A DNA stretch of 64,000 bases, from the NCBI GenBank assembly GCA_021323395.1, contig JAJONL010000020.1:30635-94634 (forward strand), given 5' to 3'. The DNA is from Nitrospira sp. GTDB taxonomy: Bacteria > Nitrospirota > Nitrospiria > Nitrospirales > Nitrospiraceae. Position 1 is the first letter of the stretch. Each line of letters starts with the position of its first letter. The position numbers were made by a program, and so were the translations under genes. Of the stretch, positions 1 to 7,697 are shown piece after piece. The notes beneath the pieces were generated by a model. It did not search any database. It was not told where the DNA came from and saw only the letters and a list, made by a program, of their open reading frames with translations.

Positions 1-1
1 C

Positions 2-1021
2 CGTCGCGTATTGTTGGCACTGACTTTTATCCTGGGAATAGGAGGTCTCTCTCAGGACATGACGAGTTCCGTGTTCGGCGCGGACAAGCTTGTCGTCTAT
101 TCCGGTCGGGCGGAGCGGCTCATCAAACCGGTATTAGATGAATTCCAATCGAAAAGCGGCATTCAGATCGAGCTGTTGTCCTCGGGAACGACCGAGCTCG
201 TCAACCGTCTGCAAGCGGAAGGAGATCACACCCCCGCCGATGTGTTTCTGACGAATGATGCGGGCAGCCTTGAGCATGCGCGAGAACTGAAGCTTCTGAG
301 GCCGATGAATATGCGCGAGGTCGAACGAGCCATTCCCGCGCAATTTCGCGCATCCGACAACAGCTGGATCGGGCTCTCGGGCCGATTCTGGATCGTGGTC
401 TACAACACACATCTGGTGAAGCCCGATCAGATCAAGTCCCTGCTCGACCTTGCTCAGCCACAATGGAAAGACAAGATTGCCATTCCCAATTCCGGCAGCG
501 AATACCTGCAAGCGGGCGTATCCGTCATCAAGGCGACGTTCGGAGAGGATCGGACAAAACAATTTCTCCAGGGTCTGAAAACGAACGCGGGCTCGCAGGT
601 GTATCAGAAAAGCTCGCAGATCGTGGAGGCTGTGGCCAAGGGACAGGTCGCCGTGGGCATCGTGAACCATTACTACATCTATCGCCATCTCGCGGCGCAA
701 CCATCCGCGCCGATCGCAGCCCTGATGCCGGATCAGCAGGAAGGCGGTATGGGGGCGATTATGAACGTCTCGGGGATTGGGGTGACCCGCGCTTCGAAAC
801 ACGTCGACAATGCGAAGCTCCTTCTTGAATTTTTGGTCGCCCAAGCCGGCCAGAAATTGTTCGCCGACCTCGATAAGGAATATCCCCTTCACCCGGACGT
901 AAAGGCCGACCCAGCCCTGGTCGATCGGCACGCCTTCCGTGCCGCCCTCGTTCCACTGGCCCGACTTGCCGAGCTGCGCGAGCCGACCCTCACCCTGATT
1001 GAGCAGGTCGGCCTTCGCTGA
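2..1021 (+). CDS. Ferric iron ABC transporter, periplasmic binding protein (FbpA-like), 5' partial
   Basis: Periplasmic solute-binding protein that would deliver Fe3+ to the permease encoded next. The mature part opens with VVYSGRAERL and continues with the phosphate/metal-anion contact region SSGTTELVNRL. Near the end it has NHYYIYR, where adjacent tyrosines match the iron-binding Tyr pair of FbpA proteins. The frame is open to the window edge. The first listed start is a TTG, but the codons before it encode Arg-Arg, which suit the n-region of a signal peptide (hydrophobic LLALTFILG, likely cleavage after VFGA). The true start is therefore probably upstream and the gene is 5' truncated here. 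It lies 14 bp before the permease gene, in the usual fbpA-fbpB-fbpC order. The family also includes thiamine and 2-aminoethylphosphonate binders, so iron is inferred from the Tyr pair and the ExbBD-TonB neighbours. Confidence 0.85.
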   Translation, partial: RRVLLALTFILGIGGLSQDMTSSVFGADKLVVYSGRAERLIKPVLDEFQSKSGIQIELLSSGTTELVNRLQAEGDHTPADVFLTNDAGSLEHARELKLLRPMNMREVERAIPAQFRASDNSWIGLSGRFWIVVYNTHLVKPDQIKSLLDLAQPQWKDKIAIPNSGSEYLQAGVSVIKATFGEDRTKQFLQGLKTNAGSQVYQKSSQIVEAVAKGQVAVGIVNHYYIYRHLAAQPSAPIAALMPDQQEGGMGAIMNVSGIGVTRASKHVDNAKLLLEFLVAQAGQKLFADLDKEYPLHPDVKADPALVDRHAFRAALVPLARLAELREPTLTLIEQVGLR

Positions 1022-1035
1022 ACTCCTCATTATTT

Positions 1036-2640
1036 ATGAACACCGCCACGAGGTTCAATGCGCCTTCCCCTCTGCAATGGGTGAGCTTGGTCACCGCCGC
1101 AGCTCTGGTCTTGCCGACGGGCTACATCATGTATCTCGCGCTGACCGCCGCGCCCGCCGTCTGGAATCGCCTGTGGTCGACGCGCATTCCGGAACTGTTG
1201 TGGAACACTCTGTCACTGGCCACGAGCGTCGCTCTCACCACATTGGTACTGGGTGTATCCCTGGCCTGGATCATGGTGCGTTATGAATTCCCCGGTCGCC
1301 GACTCTGGGAATGGGCCGTCGTCCTTCCATTGGCCATGCCGACCTATGTGCTGGCCTATGTGTATGCCCATCTCTTGGGCATGGGCGGTCCGACGGAACA
1401 ATGGTGGCAAGCCATCATGGGTTCTGAGGCTAAGCTCGTCTCTCCCCACAGCTTTCCCGGCGTGACGCTCATTATGGCCCTCGACACCTTTCCGTTTGTG
1501 TACCTGCTGGCTCGAAGCGCCCTTCTGAACCTCAATGTCTCCTTTGAAGAAGTGGCTCGCGCCTGCGGTGTGCCGCCCTGGAGCACCCTCTGGAGGGTGA
1601 CGTTGCCGCTGATTCGTCCGGCCATCGCGGCGGGCCTCGCGCTCGTGATTTTGTATGTCGTCTCAGACTTTGGCGCCGTCTCCCTTCTCCGTTATCAAAC
1701 TCTCACCTATGCGGTCTACCAACAAATGACCGGCCGCTATGACCAGAGCGCGGCCAGCATTCTAAGCCTGCTGCTCGTAGTCATGGCCATCATTTTTCTC
1801 GTGACCGAACGGTGGTTTCGCCGGCGCAGTCGTTTCTATCAAACATCCGGCCGGTTCCGCACATCGACTCGTCGCCATGAAGGTATTCTCGGCACCATCC
1901 TCATCACGGCCTATGTCCTGCTGGTCTTCGGAGCCTCGTTCGGTATTCCGGCGGTCATGCTGGTTCAATGGAGCATCGCGGCCGTGGCGCAGGGAGCGTT
2001 GGATGCACGGTTTTTTGGCTTCATCTGGAATAGTAGTTTTCTGTCCGCGCTCGCCGCCGGCGGGGCCGTCCTGATCGGCCTGCCGCTCGCCTACCTGGCC
2101 AGCCGTCGACCGTCACGGCTCAACCTCGCCTGTCTTCAGGCCGCCTATGCTGGGTATGCGCTGCCCGGGCCTGTCGCCGCTCTTGCAGTTCTTGTGTTGT
2201 TCACCCATTTCGTACCGGCCCTCTACGGCTCGGTCATCCTGTTGCTCGTCGCCTACATCTTGCATTTCATCCCAGTGGGGCTCCAATCCATGGAGCCCGC
2301 GTTGCAGCAGGTGACGCCCAATGTCGAAGAAGTCGCGCGAACCTTAGGCTGCACCACCCGAGAAACTCTCCGGCGCGTCACGCTCCCGCTTATTCAAAGC
2401 GGCTGCATCACCGCATGGGTATTAATGTTTCTGCAGACGATGAAGGAACTTCCGGCTACCTTGTTGTTGCGGCCGGTCGGATTTGATACGTTGGCGATTC
2501 GCGTCTGGCAGGAAGCCAGCGAGGAGTATTATCAGCTGGCAGCGCCTTCCGCCCTACTGATTGTTCTGTTGAGTGTGCCGGCGCTACTCTTGTTGGTCGC
2601 CAAAGATTGGCGTGGACGCGATCGAGGAGTCATCACGTGA
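1036..2640 (+). CDS. Ferric iron ABC transporter, fused two-module permease (FbpB-like)
   Basis: Inner-membrane permease of 534 aa with about 12 predicted helices made of two homologous halves. Each half carries an EAA cytoplasmic loop that docks on the ATPase: EEVARACGVPPW near residue 175 and EEVARTLGCTTRETLRRV near residue 430. This double-length arrangement is the normal form of FbpB/SfuB iron permeases. It would move iron released by the upstream binding protein, powered by the downstream ATPase. The stop overlaps the GTG start of the ATPase gene by four bases (GTGA), so translation is probably coupled. Confidence 0.88.
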   Translation: MNTATRFNAPSPLQWVSLVTAAALVLPTGYIMYLALTAAPAVWNRLWSTRIPELLWNTLSLATSVALTTLVLGVSLAWIMVRYEFPGRRLWEWAVVLPLAMPTYVLAYVYAHLLGMGGPTEQWWQAIMGSEAKLVSPHSFPGVTLIMALDTFPFVYLLARSALLNLNVSFEEVARACGVPPWSTLWRVTLPLIRPAIAAGLALVILYVVSDFGAVSLLRYQTLTYAVYQQMTGRYDQSAASILSLLLVVMAIIFLVTERWFRRRSRFYQTSGRFRTSTRRHEGILGTILITAYVLLVFGASFGIPAVMLVQWSIAAVAQGALDARFFGFIWNSSFLSALAAGGAVLIGLPLAYLASRRPSRLNLACLQAAYAGYALPGPVAALAVLVLFTHFVPALYGSVILLLVAYILHFIPVGLQSMEPALQQVTPNVEEVARTLGCTTRETLRRVTLPLIQSGCITAWVLMFLQTMKELPATLLLRPVGFDTLAIRVWQEASEEYYQLAAPSALLIVLLSVPALLLLVAKDWRGRDRGVIT

Positions 2641-3782
2641 ACCCTGTGAAGGACTCAGAACCCTACCATCACCTCCAGGGAACCGTTCCTGCATCGGAGA
2701 CCGGTGACCTACGGGTTGCACAATCACCCGTCCTGGAGCTGCGCGATGTCTGCTGTGCTTATGAACCAAACCGGCCGGCCGTCGAACACATTACCTTCAC
2801 GGTGCTCCAGGGAGAAATCCTGTGCCTGCTAGGTCCTTCCGGCTGCGGCAAGACTACCATCCTGCGGGCCATTGCCGGATTTGAGCGGGTCGTCGCCGGC
2901 AACATTGCGCTCTCGGGACAGCTGGTATCTTCACCTGACACCCTGATCCCGACGGAACAACGGCATATCGGCATGGTGTTTCAAGAATACGCGCTCTTTC
3001 CTCACCTGCGGGTGGAGAAAAATATCGCTTTCGGCCTCAACCATCTTTCACGACCTCAGCAGAAGGCCATCGTCGATGATCTGCTCGCGCTGACCGGATT
3101 ACGCGGCCTCGAACACCGGTATCCGCACGAGCTCTCCGGCGGACAGCAGCAACGCGTGGCACTGGCGCGCGCGCTGGCCCCGCGTCCCGTGCTGCTGCTG
3201 CTTGATGAACCATTCAGCAATCTCGATCCCGACATGGCGAGCCGTATGCGCCAAGACCTCCACACCCTTCTTCGGCAAACCAAAACGACCGCGATTCTGG
3301 TCACTCATGACCATGACGAAGCGTTTGCCATGGCGGACCGAGTGGCAGTCTTACGCCGCGGGTGGCTAGAACAATTCGATACGCCGGAGGCAATATATCA
3401 CCTGCCGACCACCCCCTTCGTCGCCGACTTCGTGGGGCAGGCAGATTTCATTTCCGGCCTCGTCACGAACAAGCTGGTTGTCACAGAGATCGGTGAATTT
3501 CCCAATACCAAGAATTTCCCCACGGGAACCAAAGTGGTCGTCATGATTCGGCCGGACGATATTCATATCGTGCCGACTAAGGGAGCCGATGCCCGCATTT
3601 CGGCAAGACAATTCAAAGGCTCTGAGAACCTATACACCATCCAACTCCGCTCTGGACAAATCGTTCACAGCAGCGAATCATCCCTGAGCATGTACGAAGT
3701 GGGAACGGCGATTGCTCTGCGAGTGGTGGCGACCCATACTGTCCTATTCCCACAGCCACCCGGCTCGGGCACGGATACCTAG
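2637..3782 (+). CDS. Ferric iron ABC transporter, ATP-binding protein (FbpC-like)
   Basis: Cytoplasmic ATPase of the iron importer, about 381 aa. It shows Walker A (GPSGCGKTT), Q-loop (VFQEYALFPH), signature (LSGGQQQR), Walker B (LLLLDEPFSNLD) and the switch histidine (VTHDHDEA). A C-terminal extension of about 110 residues fits the TOBE-type regulatory domain of FbpC/PotA ATPases. The ORF track begins at a TTG inside the permease gene. I prefer the GTG at 2637 because GAGGAG lies seven bases upstream and it overlaps the permease stop in the classic GTGA way. The last gene of the transporter set; 113 bp separate it from exbB. Confidence 0.87.
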   Translation: MNPVKDSEPYHHLQGTVPASETGDLRVAQSPVLELRDVCCAYEPNRPAVEHITFTVLQGEILCLLGPSGCGKTTILRAIAGFERVVAGNIALSGQLVSSPDTLIPTEQRHIGMVFQEYALFPHLRVEKNIAFGLNHLSRPQQKAIVDDLLALTGLRGLEHRYPHELSGGQQQRVALARALAPRPVLLLLDEPFSNLDPDMASRMRQDLHTLLRQTKTTAILVTHDHDEAFAMADRVAVLRRGWLEQFDTPEAIYHLPTTPFVADFVGQADFISGLVTNKLVVTEIGEFPNTKNFPTGTKVVVMIRPDDIHIVPTKGADARISARQFKGSENLYTIQLRSGQIVHSSESSLSMYEVGTAIALRVVATHTVLFPQPPGSGTDT

Positions 3783-3866
3783 CCGGCTGATCGGAGTTCT
3801 GGGCCCGACTTTCCGACGCAGGCCCATGCGGCCGTGTGCAATGGGCGGAGCGTTCCGCTGAGAGAA

Positions 3867-3878
3867 CTCAACGTTGAG
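3867..3878. promoter_or_regulatory. Perfect 12-bp palindrome upstream of exbB
   Basis: CTCAACGTTGAG lies 17 bases before the exbB ATG, just upstream of the ribosome binding site. Position and symmetry suggest an operator or a small hairpin that could affect exbB translation. No known regulator is assigned; chance occurrence is possible. Confidence 0.3.
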
Positions 3879-3895
3879 AGGTGGAGGATCCACAC

Positions 3896-4321
3896 ATGGA
3901 CGTGCTGAAAAATGCAGTTGAATATGGAATCATCGGTCTGCTGATCGCCTTGAGTGTGTGGTCGGTGGCGGTCGCCGTCGAGCGGTGGCTGTACTATCGA
4001 CGTGTGGATCTGGCGCAATTTTCGGACGAGCAGACCTTTGAAATGGCGCTCACGAAACGGCTTGTCATCATCGGCACGGTCGCCGCGAATGCCCCGTACA
4101 TCGGATTGCTGGGCACCGTCCTCGGGATCATGATGACGTTTCACACCATGGGCACATCCGGCACGATGGCCGTCAATACCATCATGATCGGCTTGAGCCT
4201 CGCGCTGAAGGCAACCGCCGTCGGCCTACTGGTCGCCATTCCCTGCGTCGTGATGAACAACGTCTTACGCCGCCGCGTAGCCGAACTTCTGACCATGTAC
4301 AGGTCCCAACATGGAGCGTGA
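3896..4321 (+). CDS. exbB: TonB-system proton channel subunit ExbB (MotA/TolQ/ExbB family)
   Basis: Inner-membrane proton channel subunit that energises TonB, about 141 aa. There is an N-terminal helix (residues 10-30), a cytoplasmic loop, and two helices in the C-terminal half containing the conserved NAPYIGLLGTVLGIM region and a GLLVAIP segment. This is the short ExbB form; TolQ is about 230 aa. The start is the ATG at 3896 rather than the ORF-track GTG at 3881, because AGGTGGAGG lies at ribosome-binding distance. It overlaps exbD by 11 bases, forming an exbB-exbD-tonB operon. Placement after the ferric ABC transporter suggests it energises outer-membrane iron uptake. Confidence 0.9.
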   Translation: MDVLKNAVEYGIIGLLIALSVWSVAVAVERWLYYRRVDLAQFSDEQTFEMALTKRLVIIGTVAANAPYIGLLGTVLGIMMTFHTMGTSGTMAVNTIMIGLSLALKATAVGLLVAIPCVVMNNVLRRRVAELLTMYRSQHGA

Positions 4322-4685
4322 GGTCAATCAGATCAATGTGATCCCTCTCGTGGACGTGATGCTGGTATTGCTCGTCATCGTGTTGACCACCGCAACATTC
4401 ATCAGCACCGGCCAGATCCCGGTCAATCTCGCAAAAGCGAAGGAAGCAGGGGATCGCAAAGATGTGCCCGTCGTGGTCACCCTGACCGCAGACGGCGACC
4501 TGTTTCTAAACGACCGGCCGATTCCGGCTGACGGGCTCAAGACCGTGCTCCTGTCGCATCCTCGCGAGTCCCTTGTCGTGGTGCGAGCCGACAAAGTCAC
4601 CGTATTGGAGCGGTTTGTCGCAGTTGTGGATGAGATCCGTGGCTTGGGATTTCAATCCGTGAGTTTGGAGGTCGTGCGTTTGTGA
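4311..4685 (+). CDS. exbD: Biopolymer transport protein ExbD
   Basis: Partner of ExbB, 124 aa, with one N-terminal helix and a periplasmic domain. The helix carries the conserved proton-path aspartate in NVIPLVDVMLVLLVIVL, as in ExbD/TolR. The periplasmic part (residues 45-124) fits the TolR-like fold. It starts inside exbB and its stop overlaps the GTG start of tonB, so the three genes look translationally coupled. Confidence 0.9.
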   Translation: MEREVNQINVIPLVDVMLVLLVIVLTTATFISTGQIPVNLAKAKEAGDRKDVPVVVTLTADGDLFLNDRPIPADGLKTVLLSHPRESLVVVRADKVTVLERFVAVVDEIRGLGFQSVSLEVVRL

Positions 4686-5641
4686 CTGCCCCTCATACGG
4701 AGATACCCGGCGAATGGTTCCGCCTCCGCACCGGCGGATGGATCATCTCTCTGTGCCTGCATGGCAGTGTCATCTTCCTGAGCGGTGTCCTCGTAGCCAA
4801 ACTTAGCTTAGCTCCTTCGTCATCCTCCTTTCATTGGGACGTAACCGTGATCGGCCCTCAGCGTACGGCTTCAGTCCCGACGCCTGCGGACGCCCCCATG
4901 ACTTCGTCCAGGGAAACGAGTTCGAATCTGCGAACTCATTCATCGGACCGGGCGAGAGACGGGCGTTCCGTCGCGCGGCCTTCCGTCGTTCCGGCTTTAC
5001 CCGCGCCAACCGAAAAAAGTGACCCCCGAACTGGCCATTCAGTCCTGACGCCTCCCCACTCCGAATCTCCACGGGCTCCCGAACTTACGCCGGCCTCCGC
5101 CCTTCCCCTGGAGGGCAACTCGGATAGTGAACAGACTGTATCTCAGCCGGCGCCATCGATGCCTTTAGAAACATCCGCAGCATCTCAGTCGCCCCCACCA
5201 GCAAACGTCCCGCTGCCTACCGGAGATCCCCCTGTTTTTGAACCAACAGCCACTTCGCCCGCTCTACCCATCCCATCTCAAGCCGCCGACACACCATCGC
5301 CAGTCGGATCGCTCCCGCCATCGAATTCGCCGTTTCGGACGATCCCCAAACCGGACTATGGGTGGCTCACAGACCCCCTTTTACGCCGCATCGACAGGTT
5401 AAAACAATATCCAGCGTCGGCCCGAATGAACCATCAGGAAGGGCGCGTCATCGTGCGGATTGTCATCGAAGAAGACGGGCGGATTACCTCGGTCGCGATT
5501 GCTAAAAGCTCCGGCCATGACGTACTCGATCAGGCGGCGTTGGACACACTTCGACGAGCCTCTCCGGTCACATTGTCCAGACCACTCGACACATCTCCAT
5601 TGACGGTGCAGATTCCCCTCAACTATCGCCTGGGCCAATAG
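4682..5641 (+). CDS. tonB: TonB family energy transducer
   Basis: Protein of 319 aa that links the ExbB-ExbD motor to outer-membrane transporters. It has one N-terminal membrane anchor (about residues 17-38), a long Pro/Ser/Thr-rich periplasmic linker (about residues 55-220) and a C-terminal TonB domain. That domain contains YPASARMNHQEGRVIVRIVI and ends with a PLTVQIPLNYRL strand. The start is a GTG overlapping the exbD stop. No TonB-dependent receptor gene is in the window, so its cargo is inferred from the neighbouring ferric transporter. Confidence 0.88.
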   Translation: MTAPHTEIPGEWFRLRTGGWIISLCLHGSVIFLSGVLVAKLSLAPSSSSFHWDVTVIGPQRTASVPTPADAPMTSSRETSSNLRTHSSDRARDGRSVARPSVVPALPAPTEKSDPRTGHSVLTPPHSESPRAPELTPASALPLEGNSDSEQTVSQPAPSMPLETSAASQSPPPANVPLPTGDPPVFEPTATSPALPIPSQAADTPSPVGSLPPSNSPFRTIPKPDYGWLTDPLLRRIDRLKQYPASARMNHQEGRVIVRIVIEEDGRITSVAIAKSSGHDVLDQAALDTLRRASPVTLSRPLDTSPLTVQIPLNYRLGQ

Positions 5642-5652
5642 GCTGACCTCCG

Positions 5653-6039
5653 TCATCCTTCACAGGACTGCATCTGCCACTCTCGCAAGACGGTTTGTTT
5701 GTCGAAGGTCAAGACGTAGGCTTGACAGACGCTCTTGCGCACCTGCCCGCTAAAACCCGCCGTCCCGCTGCCCCGCTCGAAATAAGTCCAAATCACGTTC
5801 CCATCTAAGGAAGATTGCACCTTGTGCGGCGCTCCATAACGCTTGCCGACCGCGGCTTGCGTCACCTCGTTGACCCTGTCCTGGAAGTATTTGGCGTCGG
5901 AACTGCATGCCCCCAGCGTGATGAGTCCGACTATGACCGAACCGCTGATGATGGTTCCTCCCCGAATTCCGGCGAAGCGAGACAATATCGAATCCAGACC
6001 AGAACGGATGCCATCGAGAAGATTACTGGCGGATATCAT
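5653..6039 (-). CDS. Small lipoprotein of unknown function
   Basis: The protein is 128 aa when started at the ATG at 6039, which has AGGAAGGG just upstream; the longer ORF-track form has no such site. A hydrophobic stretch ends in a lipobox-like LGAC (about residue 45). The stretch sits deeper than in standard lipoproteins, so an uncleaved anchor is also possible. The remainder includes TYFERGSG and two later cysteines (SVCQAY, QMQSCEG) that could form a disulfide. It overlaps the end of apbE by 17 bases, so it is co-transcribed with the flavin transferase. I do not recognise the family. Confidence 0.65.
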   Translation of the reverse strand: MISASNLLDGIRSGLDSILSRFAGIRGGTIISGSVIVGLITLGACSSDAKYFQDRVNEVTQAAVGKRYGAPHKVQSSLDGNVIWTYFERGSGTAGFSGQVRKSVCQAYVLTFDKQTVLREWQMQSCEG

Positions 6040-7123
6040 TGATCCTGACCCTTCCTTTGAGATACGAAGAGACCCACACCTTACCGTCGCGATCCACAAC
6101 CACCGCACCGACCCCCGGCAATCGTTCAATCAGCGCCAGTCCACGCTCTCGCCCCATCACAAAGATGCCGGTATCCAACCCATCGGCCGTCGTCCCAGTG
6201 CGAGCGATTACCGTGACACTTTGACAGTCACGTGCCGGCTGCAGCGTGACCGGATCAAGAATGTGATGATAACGCACGCCATCCCGTTCGAAATAGCGCT
6301 CATAGTCACCCGCCGTTGAGATCGCTTCATCCTGGAGCTCGACAAACGCGAGCACAACATCCTCTTGCCTCGGATGCCGAATGCCGAATGGAAACTTCGC
6401 ACCGCTCGGAAGCCGGCCGAACGTCCTGATATCTCCGGACAAGGCGACGACTCCCGCAGTTGCGCCGGCCTTTTGCATAGCAGCGACCGCCATATCCGCG
6501 GCATAGCCTTTACCAATCCCGCCCACATCGACGCGCATGCCGATCCTGGCTAAATAGGCCGTTCTCTGTGCGACATCAAGATGCAGCGATCTCAGATCCG
6601 TGAGCGGGCGAACCGCCCGTAACAGCGCATCGGAGGGCACCTCTTGCCGGTCTAACACGCTCCAGGCCTCCACCGCCGGGCCCACGAGAATATTGAAACC
6701 TCCTTCTGTCAAGCGAGCTATTTCGATCGACGCTTTCAGGATACTCATGGTATCCGGACTGATGGTGATGGCTTTCCTTCCAGCCGCCGCATTGACCTGA
6801 GACAGTTCGCTGGTCGCGATCCAGGTGCTGAGCAACCCTTCCAAGCGATGTATTTCTTGAAACCCTGCCGAGGCAGCCCCTTGTGCCACCTCCCGGCTTG
6901 AGCCGACAGCCGTCACACTCACCAGCGTTCCCATATGCATCTGGGTTCGTTTCACGACCACAGGAGCCGACACCGCATTTCCTGCCGCGCATCCCGACGA
7001 CAATAATACGGCGACGATGGGACCACTCAGAATTGCGACGCCATATCCCTTCCACACGAGAACACATCTATCGAACATGACGCTGAAAATATTCTGGATA
7101 TCGGGGATAGTGAAACATTTCAT
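6023..7123 (-). CDS. apbE: FAD:protein FMN transferase (ApbE)
   Basis: Periplasmic enzyme that attaches FMN covalently to a Thr/Ser in target proteins, using FAD as donor. It is 366 aa with an N-terminal hydrophobic segment and lipobox LSSGC, so likely a membrane-anchored lipoprotein. Family motifs appear in order: MHMGTLVSV, LLSTWIATSELSQVN, VDVGGIGKGYAADMA, SGDIRTFG, STAGDYERYF, HHILDPVTLQPA and ADGLDTGIFVMG. The ATG at 7123 is used; an internal ATG at 7078 is possible, and neither has a strong ribosome site. It is divergent from the porin/FMN-binding operon. The likely substrate is the FMN-binding protein at 9646-10332, which carries the SGAT target motif. Confidence 0.93.
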   Translation of the reverse strand: MKCFTIPDIQNIFSVMFDRCVLVWKGYGVAILSGPIVAVLLSSGCAAGNAVSAPVVVKRTQMHMGTLVSVTAVGSSREVAQGAASAGFQEIHRLEGLLSTWIATSELSQVNAAAGRKAITISPDTMSILKASIEIARLTEGGFNILVGPAVEAWSVLDRQEVPSDALLRAVRPLTDLRSLHLDVAQRTAYLARIGMRVDVGGIGKGYAADMAVAAMQKAGATAGVVALSGDIRTFGRLPSGAKFPFGIRHPRQEDVVLAFVELQDEAISTAGDYERYFERDGVRYHHILDPVTLQPARDCQSVTVIARTGTTADGLDTGIFVMGRERGLALIERLPGVGAVVVDRDGKVWVSSYLKGRVRINDIRQ

Positions 7124-7321
7124 GGAACCGGGGCTCCGGTTCTGAGAGGAGGAGAGAACCGCGGTCGCGGCTTCACCTGCGGGCAGGAGACGGCGTTCGG
7201 ATGGGGTGCGCTGTCCGATAACCAGAAGAGCTGAAGCCTACGTCGTGGCATGGGCAAATTATAAGTAACCCGGGATAGGAATGCACGCCGGGCAGACGCT
7301 GAAATTTTTCCAGAATCAGAC

Positions 7322-7351
7322 TTGACATTGCCACAGCCAGCGAGATATCAA
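7322..7351 (+). promoter_or_regulatory. Candidate sigma-70 promoter for the zinc-finger/porin operon
   Basis: TTGACA at 7322 is followed 18 bases later by TATCAA (four of six matches to TATAAT). The Fur-like box overlaps the -10 and start region, which is the usual layout for iron repression. Confidence 0.4.
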
Positions 7352-7364
7352 TAATCGTTCTCAA
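7348..7364. promoter_or_regulatory. Fur-like box in the apbE/porin divergent region
   Basis: On the - strand the 17 bases read TTGAGAACGATTATTGA, matching TTGAGAATGATTATCAA (a Fur-box form recalled from enterobacterial sites) at 14 of 17 positions. It lies 24 bp before the zinc-finger gene and within the 265-bp gap between divergent apbE and the porin operon, so it could control both. Identification is by eye. Confidence 0.5.
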
Positions 7365-7388
7365 TTTCATATACGAGCCATTTACGTC

Positions 7389-7565
7389 ATGATGATCAAC
7401 AACACGCCGGCTTCTTCCTGCCGCACCAACGAGACTCGCTGCGAATGTGGCCAGCTCATCGCCAAGGTGTGTGTTCAAGGTCTTGAACTGAAATGTAAAC
7501 GCTGCAAGCGCATCGTGGTGATTCCGTTCACCTCAATCGAAGGCTGGGGCACCGTCACGGCATGA
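7389..7565 (+). CDS. Com-like small zinc-finger protein, 58 aa
   Basis: Too short for the ORF track. Translation gives RCECGQLIAKVCVQGLELKC followed by KRCKRIVVI, a CxC-CxxC zinc ribbon closely resembling Com-type proteins (phage Mu Com, a translational activator of mom) and many unlinked bacterial homologues. ATG-ATG at 7389/7392 gives two possible starts; no good Shine-Dalgarno was seen. It lies directly downstream of the Fur-like box and 132 bp ahead of the porin. A nucleic-acid-binding regulatory role is an inference from the family; no Mu-like genes are nearby. Confidence 0.7.
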   Translation: MMINNTPASSCRTNETRCECGQLIAKVCVQGLELKCKRCKRIVVIPFTSIEGWGTVTA

Positions 7566-7697
7566 TTCGACCTATGAAAGGAGGCCTCCTCACAGGCAAA
7601 CATCCGAGACTTCGATCTTACCCACATACTCAGTACAGACCAGAGACCTTTGCGTCCCGAGTCAAACCACAACCTTACTCGCGGACGGAGGATACCC

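Noticed and set aside
7389-7565. Mu-like prophage remnant suggested by the Com-like protein
   Set aside because: No phage structural, integrase or mom gene nearby; Com-like proteins occur alone in many genomes.
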